A DNA stretch of 64,000 nucleotides from Syntrophaceae bacterium (GTDB lineage: Bacteria > Desulfobacterota > Syntrophia > Syntrophales > UBA2192): the NCBI GenBank assembly GCA_013177795.1, contig JABLXY010000001.1:682001-746000 (forward strand). Direction: 5' to 3'. Of this stretch, positions 46,076 to 54,973 are shown piece by piece (positions within the stretch are counted from its first letter, which is position 1; each line of letters opens with the position of its first letter). The position numbers were made by a program, and so were the translations under genes. The notes under the pieces were generated by a model. The model was not told the origin of the DNA, searched no databases, and saw only the letters and a list, made by a program, of their open reading frames with translations.

Positions 46076-47450
46076 CGAACGTGATCCCGTACTTCTCGAG
46101 CTTGCGCTCCAGGGTGGGCCGGGAGATGCCGAGGGCCTCGCAGATCTCGCCCTTGTTGCGGCCGATTTTCGAGATGACGAAACGGATGTGGCGCTCCTCC
46201 ACCTCGTCGAGCGTCAGGAGTCTTCCCGAGGCGTCCATCCCGGGCTTTTCGTCCTTCCCCTCCCCGCCCGCCGCATCGGCCTGCGCCCCGCCGAGGAGGT
46301 CGGGAAAGTCCACTTTCCCCAGGACCTGGCCCCGGGCGATGACGGAGGCGCGCACCAGCAGGTTCTCCAGCTCCCGGATGTTCCCCGGCCATCGGTACTT
46401 CATGAAGACGTCCATCATTTCCGGGGAGACGCCGGCGATGTTCTTGTGGAGGTCCTTGTTGATCTTCCTGATGAGGAAGTCGACCAGCAGCGGGATGTCC
46501 TCCCGCCTCTCCCGCAGGGGCGGCAGGGTGATCGTCACGATGTTGAGACGGTAGTAAAGGTCGTCGCGGAACTTCCCCTCCTTGACCAGGGCCTTGAGGT
46601 CGCGGTTCGTGGCCGCGATGATGCGCGCCCGGACCTTGACGCGGTCCTTGCCCCCGACCCGCTCGAACTCCATCTCCTGCAGGACCCGGAGGAGCTTCGC
46701 CTGGAGGTTGATCGACATCTCGCTGATCTCGTCGAGGAACACCGTCCCCGAGCCGGCCAGCTCGAACTTTCCCAGCTTGCGGCCGACGGCACCCGTGAAG
46801 GAGCCCTTCTCGTGGCCGAACAGCTCCGACTCGAGGAGCGTCTCCACGATGGCCGAGCAGTTCACGGCGATGTAGGGCTCGTTCTTGGCCGTGTTGTTGT
46901 GGATGACCCTGGCGATGAGCTCCTTCCCCGTCCCGCTCTCGCCCTGGATCAGGACGGTGGCTCGGCTCTGGGACACGACGCCGATCGTCTTGAAGATGTC
47001 CCGCATCGCCCGCGTGGAGCCGATGATGTCGCCCACCTTGTAGTCGCGTGCGGATTCCGTGAGCAGGCCGCCGATCTTCTTCTCCGTCTCCAGGGTCTTC
47101 AGGGCCTTCTGCAGCGACACCTCCAGTTCGTCGATGTTGATCGGCTTGTGGATGTAGTCGTAGGCCCCGGCCTTCATGGCGCGGATCGTCGTCTCCATGT
47201 CGTGGAAGGCCGTGATCATGATGACCTTCGCGTCCTCGTCGTCCTCCCGGATCTCCTCGAGGACCGTGAAGCCGTCGATGTCGGGCAGGCGGATGTCCAG
47301 GATGACGAGATCGGGCTGGACCTGGACGAACTTGTTGAGCCCGTCGGTGCCGGTCAGGGCCGTGTGGCACTCGTAGCCCTCTTCCGAGAGATAGAGTTCG
47401 AGCGACTCGCAGATGGAGCGGTCATCATCGATGACGAGGATCTTGGCCAT
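46071..47450 (-). CDS. NtrC-family sigma-54-dependent response regulator
   Basis: A 459-residue regulator: receiver domain (about 1-120; acidic pocket DDD 8-10, phosphoacceptor Asp52 in VILDIRLPD), AAA+ domain (Walker A GESGTGKE 170-177, sigma-54 contact loop GSFTGA 216-221 instead of the usual GAFTGA, Walker B TVFLDEISE), and a Fis-type HTH (KGEICEALGISRPTLERKL). It activates sigma-54 promoters after phosphorylation. It follows the histidine kinase by 17 bp. The only sigma-54-type promoter I see nearby is at 50566. Confidence 0.95.
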   Translation of the reverse strand: MAKILVIDDDRSICESLELYLSEEGYECHTALTGTDGLNKFVQVQPDLVILDIRLPDIDGFTVLEEIREDDEDAKVIMITAFHDMETTIRAMKAGAYDYIHKPINIDELEVSLQKALKTLETEKKIGGLLTESARDYKVGDIIGSTRAMRDIFKTIGVVSQSRATVLIQGESGTGKELIARVIHNNTAKNEPYIAVNCSAIVETLLESELFGHEKGSFTGAVGRKLGKFELAGSGTVFLDEISEMSINLQAKLLRVLQEMEFERVGGKDRVKVRARIIAATNRDLKALVKEGKFRDDLYYRLNIVTITLPPLRERREDIPLLVDFLIRKINKDLHKNIAGVSPEMMDVFMKYRWPGNIRELENLLVRASVIARGQVLGKVDFPDLLGGAQADAAGGEGKDEKPGMDASGRLLTLDEVEERHIRFVISKIGRNKGEICEALGISRPTLERKLEKYGITFE

Positions 47451-47467
47451 GCCGAATCTCCCTCTCC

Positions 47468-50005
47468 TCACCTGCCGGTCCGCTGCAGCGGCAGGGTGAT
47501 GATCACGCGCGTCCCCTCGCCCTTGCGCGACAGGATCTCGATCTCCCCCCGGTGCTGGTCGATGATCTTCTTGACCTGCGACAGCCCCAGCCCCGTGCCG
47601 TACTTCTTCGTCGTGAAGAAGGGGTTGAAGACATGCGGGAGGGACTCCTCGTCGATGCCGGCGCCGTTGTCGGCGATCTCGACGACCGCCCGCCCCTTCG
47701 CTTCGTCGAGCCTCGTCCGGATCGTCAGCACCCCCTCCTCGCCCATGGCGTCGATCGCATTGAGGTGGATGTTGAGGAACGCCTGCTGGAGCATGGCCGA
47801 GTCGAAGGGCACCGGCGGGAGACGGTCGTCCAGCTGCGTCTGCACGCGGATGCGCTTCTCCTCCACCTCGCGCTCCGCCATGGACAAGGACGACTCGACG
47901 CACATGTTCAGGTCCGCGAGGTGCAGGTCCGGTTCCGTCGGGCGGGCGAACACGAGGATGTCGCTCACCAGCTTCTCGAGGTGTTCGACCTCCTTCCGGG
48001 CGATCTGGAAGCGCTTGAGGTCGTTGCCCTCGGGGTTCATGCGCTTCTCGAGGATCTGGAGGCTCATCTTGATCGAGGACAGGGGGTTTCGCACCTCGTG
48101 GGCGATGCCCGCCGAGAGCTGCCCCACGGCGGCGAGCTTCTGGCTCTCGTAGAAGCGGTTCTCGAGTTCCTTGAACTCGGTGATGTCGCGCTGCAGCACC
48201 AGCATGCGGTCCGTCCCCTTGATCGGCCTCGCCGTCAGCAGCAGGTTCCGCCGGGTCCCGTCCTTCTCGGCCACTTCGATCTCAAAGGGCGTGAAGACGC
48301 CCCGGCGGATCTCCGCCCAGCGCTCCTCGAGGAACTCCCTGCGCTCCGGGGCCACGAATTCCGAGAAGTGCTTCCCCTTGAGCTTCGCGGCCGTGAGCCC
48401 CCGCTCCGGGTCGATGTCGCGGCTCATGTAGCGCAGGGTCCCGTCGGCATCGAAGACGAGGATCAGGTCCGGCGAGGCGTCGAGGACGGACTGGTGGAAG
48501 TTGAAGAGCTCCTCCATGTTCTTGCGGAGGAAGATGTTCTCCTCGAGCTCGTTCTTCATCGTCTCGGCGTATTCCTTGAGGCTCAGCTCCATCTCGCGCT
48601 CGCGGGTCACGTCCTGCAGGGTCTCGATGGCCGCGATCACCTCGCCTCTCTCGTCGAGGATCGGGGCGGCCAGGAAGTAGAGGTGGCGCCGCTTCCCGCC
48701 CAGGTTCTCGTAGTAGTCGGTCGCCTCGTAGGCCCCCTCGATGACCGGGGATTTCCGGACCTTCTTCTTCCCGTAGTATTTCTCCAGGCCTTCCATGTCG
48801 TCGTCCACGATCAGGTCGGCGATGACGGGGCGCTTCTCCTTGTAGAAGGGCATCCACTGTCCGTCCGTGCCGAGCATCTCTTTCCCTTCGATTCCGCTCA
48901 GCTCCGTCATCGCCCGGTTCCAGAGGATGATGCGGTGGTTGCGGTCGATGACGAAGGTCGGGATGGGCGAGCCCTCGATGATCCCCTCGATCGTCTTGCG
49001 CAGGCGGATGTTGGCCTCGAGCTCCCGCTTGAGCGTCTCGGCCTGCTCCTTGAGCGATCGCTCCAGCTCCCGCTCGCGCGTCACGTCCTGGAGGGTCTCC
49101 ACGGCGGCGATGATCTCCCCCTTCTCATTTCGGATCGGGGCGGCCAGGAAGTACAGGTGCCGGCTGCGGCCGCCGATGTTCTCGTAGAAGTCCGTGGCCT
49201 CGTAGGCCCCCTCGATGACCGTGGACTTCTGCACCTTCTTCTTCCCGTAGTAGGCCTCGAGGCCCTTCGTGTCGCCGTCCACGATCAGGTCGGCGATGAC
49301 GGGACGCTTCTCGGGGTAGAAGGGCATCCACTGCTTCTTCGTCCCGATCATCTTGTGTCCCTCGAAGCCGCTCATCTCCGTGAAGGCCCGGTTCCAGAGG
49401 ATGATGCGGTGGTTGCGGTCGATGACGAAGGTCGGGATGGGCGAGCCCTCGATGATCCCCTCGATCGTCTTGCGCAGCCGGATGTTCTCGTCGAGCTCCC
49501 GCCGGAGCGTCTCGGCGTTCTCCCGGAGATAGCGCGCCAGTTCCCGCTCTCGGGTGACGTCCTGGAGCGTCTCGATGGCGGCGATGACCTCGCCTTCCTC
49601 GTCGTAGATCGGCGCGGCCAGGAAATACAGGTGGCGGGGCCTCCCGCCCAGGTTCTCGAAGAAATCCGTGGCCTCGTAGGCCCCCTCGATCACGTCCGAC
49701 TTGCGGACCTGCTTGCCGCCGTAATACCGGTCGAGGGCCTCGATGTCCTGGTCCACGATGAGGTCCGCAATCAGGGGCCGCTTCTCGGCGTAGAGGGGCT
49801 TGTAGTGATGGTCCGTGCCGATCATGTTCCGGGCGTGATAGCCCGTCAGCTCCGCGCAGGCCCGGTTCCAGAGAATGATCTTGTGATTGCGGTCGATGAC
49901 GAAGGTGGGGATGGGGGATCCTTCGAGGATGCTCTCGATGGAGAGGCCCGTCCGGTTTTTGGCCGGACGGACGGGCTTCTTCTTGTCGGTCCGGGACGCC
50001 GTCAC
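47468..50005 (-). CDS. PAS-repeat sensor histidine kinase
   Basis: An 845-residue soluble kinase starting at a GTG that overlaps the stop of the small membrane protein (GTGA). Three near-identical PAS-PAC modules of 158 residues each (about 26-183, 184-341, 342-496; each starts EGSPIPTFVIDRNH and ends TLQDVTRERE plus a coiled linker), a different fourth PAS (about 505-620), then HisKA with the phosphoacceptor His near 636 (GIAHEVRNPLSS) and HATPase_c (NGAGIDEE, GTGLGLSQVKKI). No membrane helix. Cognate regulator: the NtrC-type gene 17 bp downstream. Signal unknown; PAS repeats may bind the same ligand several times. Confidence 0.93.
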   Translation of the reverse strand: MTASRTDKKKPVRPAKNRTGLSIESILEGSPIPTFVIDRNHKIILWNRACAELTGYHARNMIGTDHHYKPLYAEKRPLIADLIVDQDIEALDRYYGGKQVRKSDVIEGAYEATDFFENLGGRPRHLYFLAAPIYDEEGEVIAAIETLQDVTRERELARYLRENAETLRRELDENIRLRKTIEGIIEGSPIPTFVIDRNHRIILWNRAFTEMSGFEGHKMIGTKKQWMPFYPEKRPVIADLIVDGDTKGLEAYYGKKKVQKSTVIEGAYEATDFYENIGGRSRHLYFLAAPIRNEKGEIIAAVETLQDVTRERELERSLKEQAETLKRELEANIRLRKTIEGIIEGSPIPTFVIDRNHRIILWNRAMTELSGIEGKEMLGTDGQWMPFYKEKRPVIADLIVDDDMEGLEKYYGKKKVRKSPVIEGAYEATDYYENLGGKRRHLYFLAAPILDERGEVIAAIETLQDVTREREMELSLKEYAETMKNELEENIFLRKNMEELFNFHQSVLDASPDLILVFDADGTLRYMSRDIDPERGLTAAKLKGKHFSEFVAPERREFLEERWAEIRRGVFTPFEIEVAEKDGTRRNLLLTARPIKGTDRMLVLQRDITEFKELENRFYESQKLAAVGQLSAGIAHEVRNPLSSIKMSLQILEKRMNPEGNDLKRFQIARKEVEHLEKLVSDILVFARPTEPDLHLADLNMCVESSLSMAEREVEEKRIRVQTQLDDRLPPVPFDSAMLQQAFLNIHLNAIDAMGEEGVLTIRTRLDEAKGRAVVEIADNGAGIDEESLPHVFNPFFTTKKYGTGLGLSQVKKIIDQHRGEIEILSRKGEGTRVIITLPLQRTGR

Positions 50006-50187
50006 GATTCGTCTTCCTCTTGTCCTGCCCTCTTTCTCCTTCTCTCCTCGTACCAGCAGGCCACGTAGACGGCAATGGCGAGCCCCAGCGAGATGATCAG
50101 CTTGATGAGGCCGCTCTCGATGCCGATCACCCTGTCCAGGACCAGCCAGGCAACGACATACGTGACGGCCGTCAGGATCTCCTGCAT
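50002..50187 (-). CDS. Small two-helix membrane protein upstream of the kinase
   Basis: A 61-residue hydrophobic protein with two predicted membrane segments (TAVTYVVAWLVLDRVIG and IKLIISLGLAIAVYVACW) and a charged C-terminus (EERRRKRAGQEEDES). It has a good ribosome site (AGGAGGG) and its stop overlaps the kinase start, so the two are co-translated. I do not recognise a family. It might anchor or tune the otherwise soluble kinase (inference). Confidence 0.65.
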   Translation of the reverse strand: MQEILTAVTYVVAWLVLDRVIGIESGLIKLIISLGLAIAVYVACWYEERRRKRAGQEEDES

Positions 50188-50565
50188 GCCACGTTCCCTC
50201 CTGATGAAGACCGATTCGTCCGGGGCGACCCCGCACGCGCCGGAGCACCCCTGCCCCGGGGCGACCCGATCGACAATCGATCGATCCTAGCTTTCCGGGG
50301 TGAATATTTCAATAAAAATATGATAATGGCGAATGGCGAAGGGCTAACGGTTAAGGGCAGGGAACGAACGAACGTTAGAGATTTTTGCCTTTTGCCATTC
50401 GCCTTTCACCTTGCCCGTCGATTCCACGATTCGTTCAATTCCGATCCCGGATTGAAAGAAACGTTAAATGAACACCCCCACCGCCGGCGGGCAAACGACG
50501 GGCTCAATCACGATAAACCCTTTGATATCGATTGGTTGTGCGAAAATGACCCCCTGCCGACCCCG
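50188..50565. other. Gene-free region with period-7 inverted repeat
   Basis: The divergent gap between the kinase operon and atpE copy 2. The repeat arms lie at 50325-50362 and 50384-50417, with TTTTTGCC-type T-rich sequence in the right arm. Beyond that I see nothing gene-like. Confidence 0.5.
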
Positions 50566-50581
50566 TGGCATATCGGTTGCA
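50566..50581 (+). promoter_or_regulatory. Sigma-54 (-24/-12) promoter for atpE copy 2
   Basis: TGGCATATCGGTTGCA matches the -24/-12 consensus TGGCACG-N4-TTGCW at all the key positions (GG and GC exactly 12 apart). It lies 107 bases before the atpE2 ATG. An NtrC-type activator and kinase are encoded divergently next door. Confidence 0.75.
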
Positions 50582-50688
50582 AACCCTTTCGCCGTTTTGC
50601 GCAGATTTCCCTTTTACTCGAGAGCCGGTTGTGCTACTCAGGGGACAAATTTTCCAGCTTCAATATACGATGAAAGGAGAAAGAGGTT

Positions 50689-51054
50689 ATGTTCAAGAAG
50701 ACGTTGTTAACCATTTGTTCAGCACTGTTCACCCTTCTGGTTTCCGCCCCGGTCGTGTTCGCAGCGGAGGCCCTTCCCTCCGGGGACGCGTATAACAAGG
50801 TGTTCTTTGCTGTCGGCGCCATGCTGGCCGCCGGTATCGGCGTGGGTCTCGGCGCCATCGGCGCGGGCGCGGGCATCGGCAACGCGGCCAACGGGGCCTG
50901 TATGGCCGTCGGACGCAACCCCGGCGTGCAGGGCAAGATCATGACGACCATGCTCGTCGGCATGGCCATGGCGGAATCCTGCGTCATCTACGCTCTGGTT
51001 ATCGGTCTTGTCATTCTCTATGCGAACCCCTACGCGGCGCTGATCCTGAGGTAA
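50689..51054 (+). CDS. atpE: ATP synthase F0 subunit c-like protein, copy 2 (Asn-type)
   Basis: A 121-residue c-subunit homologue with a signal-like N-terminal helix (to about residue 26) and the two-helix hairpin. It has GAIGAGAGIGNAANG, so Asn65 replaces the Gln of copy 1; the loop is RNPGVQGK; helix 2 has AESCVIYALV (Glu96, Ser97, Tyr101). Roughly two-thirds identical to copy 1 in the hairpin. It has its own sigma-54-type promoter and is followed by a dCache sensor rather than other F0 genes. It may make an alternative c ring or serve a different role. Confidence 0.88.
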   Translation: MFKKTLLTICSALFTLLVSAPVVFAAEALPSGDAYNKVFFAVGAMLAAGIGVGLGAIGAGAGIGNAANGACMAVGRNPGVQGKIMTTMLVGMAMAESCVIYALVIGLVILYANPYAALILR

Positions 51055-51094
51055 GATCCGCTTCGAAAAAATAAAAGAATAGGGGGAAAAGATA

Positions 51095-52411
51095 ATGGCA
51101 GAGACAAAGAAAGATAAGCAGTTCTTCTCCATCGGAAGGATATTCTTCCTGCTTATCGTCATTCCCCTGTCTCTCATGGCTTTCCTGATTGCCAACGGCA
51201 TCTTCAAGGTCGGAGACACCGCGAGAGAGCGCGCAACCACCGTTCTGGACCAGAAATCCCAGGAGGAGATCAAGATTCGGGCGATCAACACGGCCGATGA
51301 GGTGGCCAACTTCCTCCGGGAGAGGGAGAACGACGTCCTCGTCGCCTCCATCCTCCCGGGCACGGAAGCCGCCTACAAGGCCTTCGTGGATCAGAAGAAA
51401 CGGAATCTCTGGGTCAGGGACAAGGACGGCAAGATCCAGAGGGTTGCCGCGCCGATCTACTCGGAGATGGCCCTGATCGACCGCTCCGGCAACGAGATCG
51501 TCCGGATCGCGAACGGTGCCGTGGTGGGGAAGAACCAGCTGCGAAACGTGGCCGTTCCCGCCAACACGACGTTCAAGTCCGAGGACTACTTCTCGAAGGC
51601 CATCGGGCTCGGCAGGGGTGAAGTCTACGTCTCCCGCGTGACCGGCTGGTATGTGACGAGACAGGATTTCGAAAAGGGGAAGAGGTTTTCCGGTGTCGTT
51701 CGTTTCGCCACCCCCGTCTTCGACAAGGGCGGGGTCTCCGGCATCGTGGTGCTGAGCCTCGACTACAGGCACCTGGCGGCCTTCACGGATCACATCATCC
51801 CGACGCAGGCCGAGCAGGTGTTCGAGGCCGACGCCTCGACGGGCAATTACGCCTACATGGTGGACAACAAGGGCTTTATGACGTCCCATCCGCTGGATTT
51901 TCACATCGCGGGCCTGGCCCCGGACGGGACGCCGGTGCCGCCGCTGACCAAGGAAACCGCCGAGGCCCTGATGAAGGAGGGCAAGGAGGTCCTGAACCTC
52001 AACATGCTCGGGTTCATGGATCCGGGCCTGCCTGAGGTGGCCGCGATGGCCGCGTCGGGCAAAGCGGGCATCAAGAACTACAAGTTCGCGGGCCGCGAGA
52101 AGTTCGTGGCCTTCGCCCCGATCAAGTACTACACCAAGTCGTTCCCCGAGCCGGCCGGCTTCGGCTGGATCGGGATGGGCGTCGACATCGGGAAGTTCCA
52201 GGAGATGGCCGCCGCCACAGCGGAGAGGATCAACAAGGAGGTCAAGGGCTGGACGACAACGATCGTCATCATCATCATTGCGTCCGTGATCCTGCTGTTC
52301 GGGATCTCCGCCCTGCTGGCCCGCGGCATCAGCCGCTCGCTCGAGGCGGAGGTGCCGGCCGGCGCGGAAGCCCCGAAGGACGACCTCTATGACGACGAAG
52401 AGGACAAGTAG
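51095..52411 (+). CDS. Membrane-bound dCache sensor without an output domain
   Basis: A 438-residue protein with an N-terminal membrane helix (about 12-34), a large periplasmic region (35-390) of double-Cache type (FVDQKKRNLWVRDKDGKI; ALIDRSGNEIVRIANG; SEDYFSKAIGLGRGEVYVSRVTGWYV; VVRFATPVFDKGGVSGIVVLSLDY), and a second helix (about 393-415). After it come only about 25 acidic residues: no HAMP, kinase, methyl-accepting or GGDEF domain. It follows atpE copy 2 by 40 bp and ends in a strong terminator, so the pair form an operon. Confidence 0.82.
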   Translation: MAETKKDKQFFSIGRIFFLLIVIPLSLMAFLIANGIFKVGDTARERATTVLDQKSQEEIKIRAINTADEVANFLRERENDVLVASILPGTEAAYKAFVDQKKRNLWVRDKDGKIQRVAAPIYSEMALIDRSGNEIVRIANGAVVGKNQLRNVAVPANTTFKSEDYFSKAIGLGRGEVYVSRVTGWYVTRQDFEKGKRFSGVVRFATPVFDKGGVSGIVVLSLDYRHLAAFTDHIIPTQAEQVFEADASTGNYAYMVDNKGFMTSHPLDFHIAGLAPDGTPVPPLTKETAEALMKEGKEVLNLNMLGFMDPGLPEVAAMAASGKAGIKNYKFAGREKFVAFAPIKYYTKSFPEPAGFGWIGMGVDIGKFQEMAAATAERINKEVKGWTTTIVIIIIASVILLFGISALLARGISRSLEAEVPAGAEAPKDDLYDDEEDK

Positions 52412-52435
52412 CGCCTCCTGATCGAGGACCGACGA

Positions 52436-52470
52436 GGGGCCCGGGTCTGCGATCCGGGCCCCTTCTTTTT
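52436..52470 (+). terminator. Rho-independent terminator after the dCache gene
   Basis: GGGGCCCGGGTC with GATCCGGGCCCC, then TTCTTTTT. Confidence 0.92.
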
Positions 52471-52482
52471 GCAAAAAAACCA

Positions 52483-52510
52483 TTGACAAATTATCCAGTT
52501 ATCCTATAGA
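52483..52510 (+). promoter_or_regulatory. Sigma-70 promoter for yqeY
   Basis: TTGACA, 16-base spacer, TATAGA in an AT-rich stretch, about 105 bases before the start. Confidence 0.8.
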
Positions 52511-52615
52511 AGATAAAATTTTCAATCACAGCTTACCTTCGGCCGGCGCGGCCGGGGTCTCCCCCGTCCCCGCGCCGGGTTCCCGACCGAAACCAATCGA
52601 AAGGCGGAGGACTCC

Positions 52616-53062
52616 ATGGGTCTGAAAGAGAAGATCAACAGCGAGATGGTCGCAGCGGCCAAGGCCAAGGACTCGATCAAACTGGGTGCGATCCGGATGA
52701 TCAAGACGGCGCTTCACAACAAGGAAATCGATGCCAAGCGGGAGTTGAAGGAAGAGGAAGTCCTGCAGGTGCTGGCATCCATCGTCAAGCAGCGCAGGGA
52801 CTCCATCGAGCAGTTCAAGACCGGAAACCGCCATGACCTCGTCGAGAAGGAGGAGTACGAGCTGAAGGTCGTCCAGGCCTTCATGCCCCAGCAGATGTCG
52901 CCCGAGGAGGTCGAGGCGGAGGTCGTCAAGGCCATCGCCGAGTCGGGTGCGACGGGCCCCCGGGACATGGGCAAGGTCATGAAAGTCCTCATGCCCCGCG
53001 TGGCGGGCAAGGCGGACGGCAAGCTGGTGAGCGACACGGTCAAGGCGAAGCTGGCGGGCTGA
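52616..53062 (+). CDS. YqeY/GatB-tail domain protein
   Basis: A 148-residue helical protein of the YqeY family (GatB C-terminal-like), with MGLKEKINSEMVAAAKAKDS, LGAIRMIKTALHNKEID, PQQMSPEEVEAEV and DMGKVMKVLMPRVAGKADGK. It may interact with charged tRNA or amidotransferase substrates; the cellular role is unclear. yqeY often neighbours rpsU-dnaG-rpoD, and here dnaG-rpoD follows although rpsU is absent. Confidence 0.88.
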   Translation: MGLKEKINSEMVAAAKAKDSIKLGAIRMIKTALHNKEIDAKRELKEEEVLQVLASIVKQRRDSIEQFKTGNRHDLVEKEEYELKVVQAFMPQQMSPEEVEAEVVKAIAESGATGPRDMGKVMKVLMPRVAGKADGKLVSDTVKAKLAG

Positions 53063-53137
53063 GCCGCGGGCGTGTTCGGGGCGCGGCCGCAACCCGCCCG
53101 CACGCCAGGGGCGTCGAAAAAAAAGACGGGCCGAGCC

Positions 53138-53167
53138 TTTACAAGTACCCGATCTCACTTATATTAG
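53138..53167 (+). promoter_or_regulatory. Sigma-70 promoter for dnaG-rpoD
   Basis: TTTACA, 18-base spacer, TATTAG. Its -10 box touches the GTG at 53168, so transcription would start after that codon; this argues for the later TTG start of dnaG. Confidence 0.6.
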
Positions 53168-53200
53168 GTGAAAGGTCTTGAAAAAGGACACCGGATCTTG

Positions 53201-54973
53201 AAGGGTCACATTCCCGAGGATCGGATCGAGGAAATCCGAAACCGCATCAACATCGTCGATCTGGTTTCGGAGTATGTCACCTTGAAAAAGGCCGGACGAA
53301 ACTTTCTCGGTCTGTGCCCCTTTCACAAGGAGAAGACCCCCTCGTTCACGGTCAACGCCGAAAAGCAGATTTACCACTGTTTCGGCTGCGGGGAGGGAGG
53401 AAATGCCTTTTCCTTCCTCATGAAGATCAACAACATGACCTTTCCGGAAGCGGTGCGCCACCTCGCCGGGAAGCTCGGCGTGACCCTCCCGAGCCGGGAA
53501 TTCTCGGCGGAGGAGAAGTCTCAACGCGACCTCCGGGAGAGCCTGATCCGCGCGAACCGGGTCGCCGCCCTCTTCTACGAGAGAACGCTGCGTTCGGCCG
53601 CAGGCTCCAGGGCCCGGGAGTATCTGGAAAAAAGAGGGATACGGCCGCCCGTGGTCGAGACGTTCCGGCTCGGCTATGCACCGGAGGGGTGGCGCGGCCT
53701 CCGCGATCACCTGCAGCGGGAAAAGGTTCCCCTGGAGCATGCCGAGCAGGCAGGGCTTCTCGTGGCCCGCAGCGGCGGCGACGGGTACGACCGGTTCAGG
53801 GGCCGGCTGATGTTCCCCATCGAGGACATCAACGGCAATGTCGTCGCCTTCGGGGGCCGGATCATCGGGGACGGCGAACCGAAGTATCTCAACTCCCCCG
53901 AGTCGGCCGTGTATGTCAAGGGGAGGAATCTCTACGGCCTGTCCCGGGCCAAGCATGCCATCCGCAAGGACGAAACGCTCATCATCGTCGAGGGCTATTT
54001 CGACCTGCTGGCGCTCTGGAATGCCGGTCTCTCCAACGTGGTCGCCACGCTCGGCACGGCCCTGACGCGGGAGCAGGTCGACCTGATCCGGCGCTATACC
54101 GGCTCCGTCGCCGTGACCTTCGACACCGATGCGGGCGGCAGGGCCGCCCTGGAGCGCAGCATGTCCCTCTTCCTGGAAAGGGGGCTGAAGGCCAGGGCGG
54201 TGGTGCTCCCCGAGGGAAAGGACCCCGACGAGTTCGTCTCACGCCACGGCAGGGACGCATTTCTCGAGGAGATGCGCCGGGCACGGTCCCTCGTGGACTA
54301 CTACATCGACGAGGTGATCGGGACGGGCCGCGGCCTCGACGACCGGAGGGATGCCTGGAAGGCGGCGCTGCCGTTCATGGCGGGGATCGCCGATCCCGTG
54401 GAGCGCGGACAGTTCATGCAGCGCGTCGCGGAGCGCCTGGGCGTCGACGAGGGACTGGTCCGCCGGGAGGTGAGCCGCCTGGAGGCGGGGCAGCGGCGGC
54501 CGGAGAGCCCGCCGGAGCGGCGGATGACCGCCGGCCCCATCGACGCCGTGGAGCTCTGCCTCGTCAGGCTGATGATCGAGAACCCGGAAAGGGTCCGGGA
54601 CGTCGAGCGGGACGACATCCTGGCCTGCTTCACGAACGGGCCGCTGAAGGGCCTCGGGGAATCGATCGTGGAGAGCCACCGGAAGGGGCAACCCGCACGG
54701 CTGGCCGAGCTCATCGAACGCGTGGCTGACCGGACGGTCAGGGAGAAGCTCCTCGAGACGGCCATCACCGCCGAATCGCAGGACGATGCCCTCCGTGACC
54801 GGCTCTTCGACGACACGGTGCGCAAGATCCGGCAGCGATGGTACAGAGAAAAGCAGCGGGACTTGAGGGTCAGGCTCCTGCGCGCGCAGGAAGCCGGCGA
54901 CCAGGACCTGTGCAACCGCCTTCTGGATGAAAAGGAACGATTACGCCATGAGCAAAAAGAACGTGAGCGATAA
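53201..54973 (+). CDS. dnaG: DNA primase
   Basis: DnaG primase, 590 residues from the TTG at 53201 (601 if the GTG at 53168 is used). The family N-terminus [20 protein letters not shown] aligns from the TTG, AAGGA precedes it, and the promoter lies too close to the GTG. The zinc domain has [10 protein letters not shown] and CFGCG; the TOPRIM core has [14 protein letters not shown] and DTDAGGRAA. It synthesises replication primers with DnaB. It overlaps rpoD by 26 bases. Confidence 0.95.
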   Translation, partial: KGHIPEDRIEEIRNRINIVDLVSEYVTLKKAGRNFLGLCPFHKEKTPSFTVNAEKQIYHCFGCGEGGNAFSFLMKINNMTFPEAVRHLAGKLGVTLPSREFSAEEKSQRDLRESLIRANRVAALFYERTLRSAAGSRAREYLEKRGIRPPVVETFRLGYAPEGWRGLRDHLQREKVPLEHAEQAGLLVARSGGDGYDRFRGRLMFPIEDINGNVVAFGGRIIGDGEPKYLNSPESAVYVKGRNLYGLSRAKHAIRKDETLIIVEGYFDLLALWNAGLSNVVATLGTALTREQVDLIRRYTGSVAVTFDTDAGGRAALERSMSLFLERGLKARAVVLPEGKDPDEFVSRHGRDAFLEEMRRARSLVDYYIDEVIGTGRGLDDRRDAWKAALPFMAGIADPVERGQFMQRVAERLGVDEGLVRREVSRLEAGQRRPESPPERRMTAGPIDAVELCLVRLMIENPERVRDVERDDILACFTNGPLKGLGESIVESHRKGQPARLAELIERVADRTVREKLLETAITAESQDDALRDRLFDDTVRKIRQRWYREKQRDLRVRLLRAQEAGDQDLCNRLLDEKERLRHEQKERER

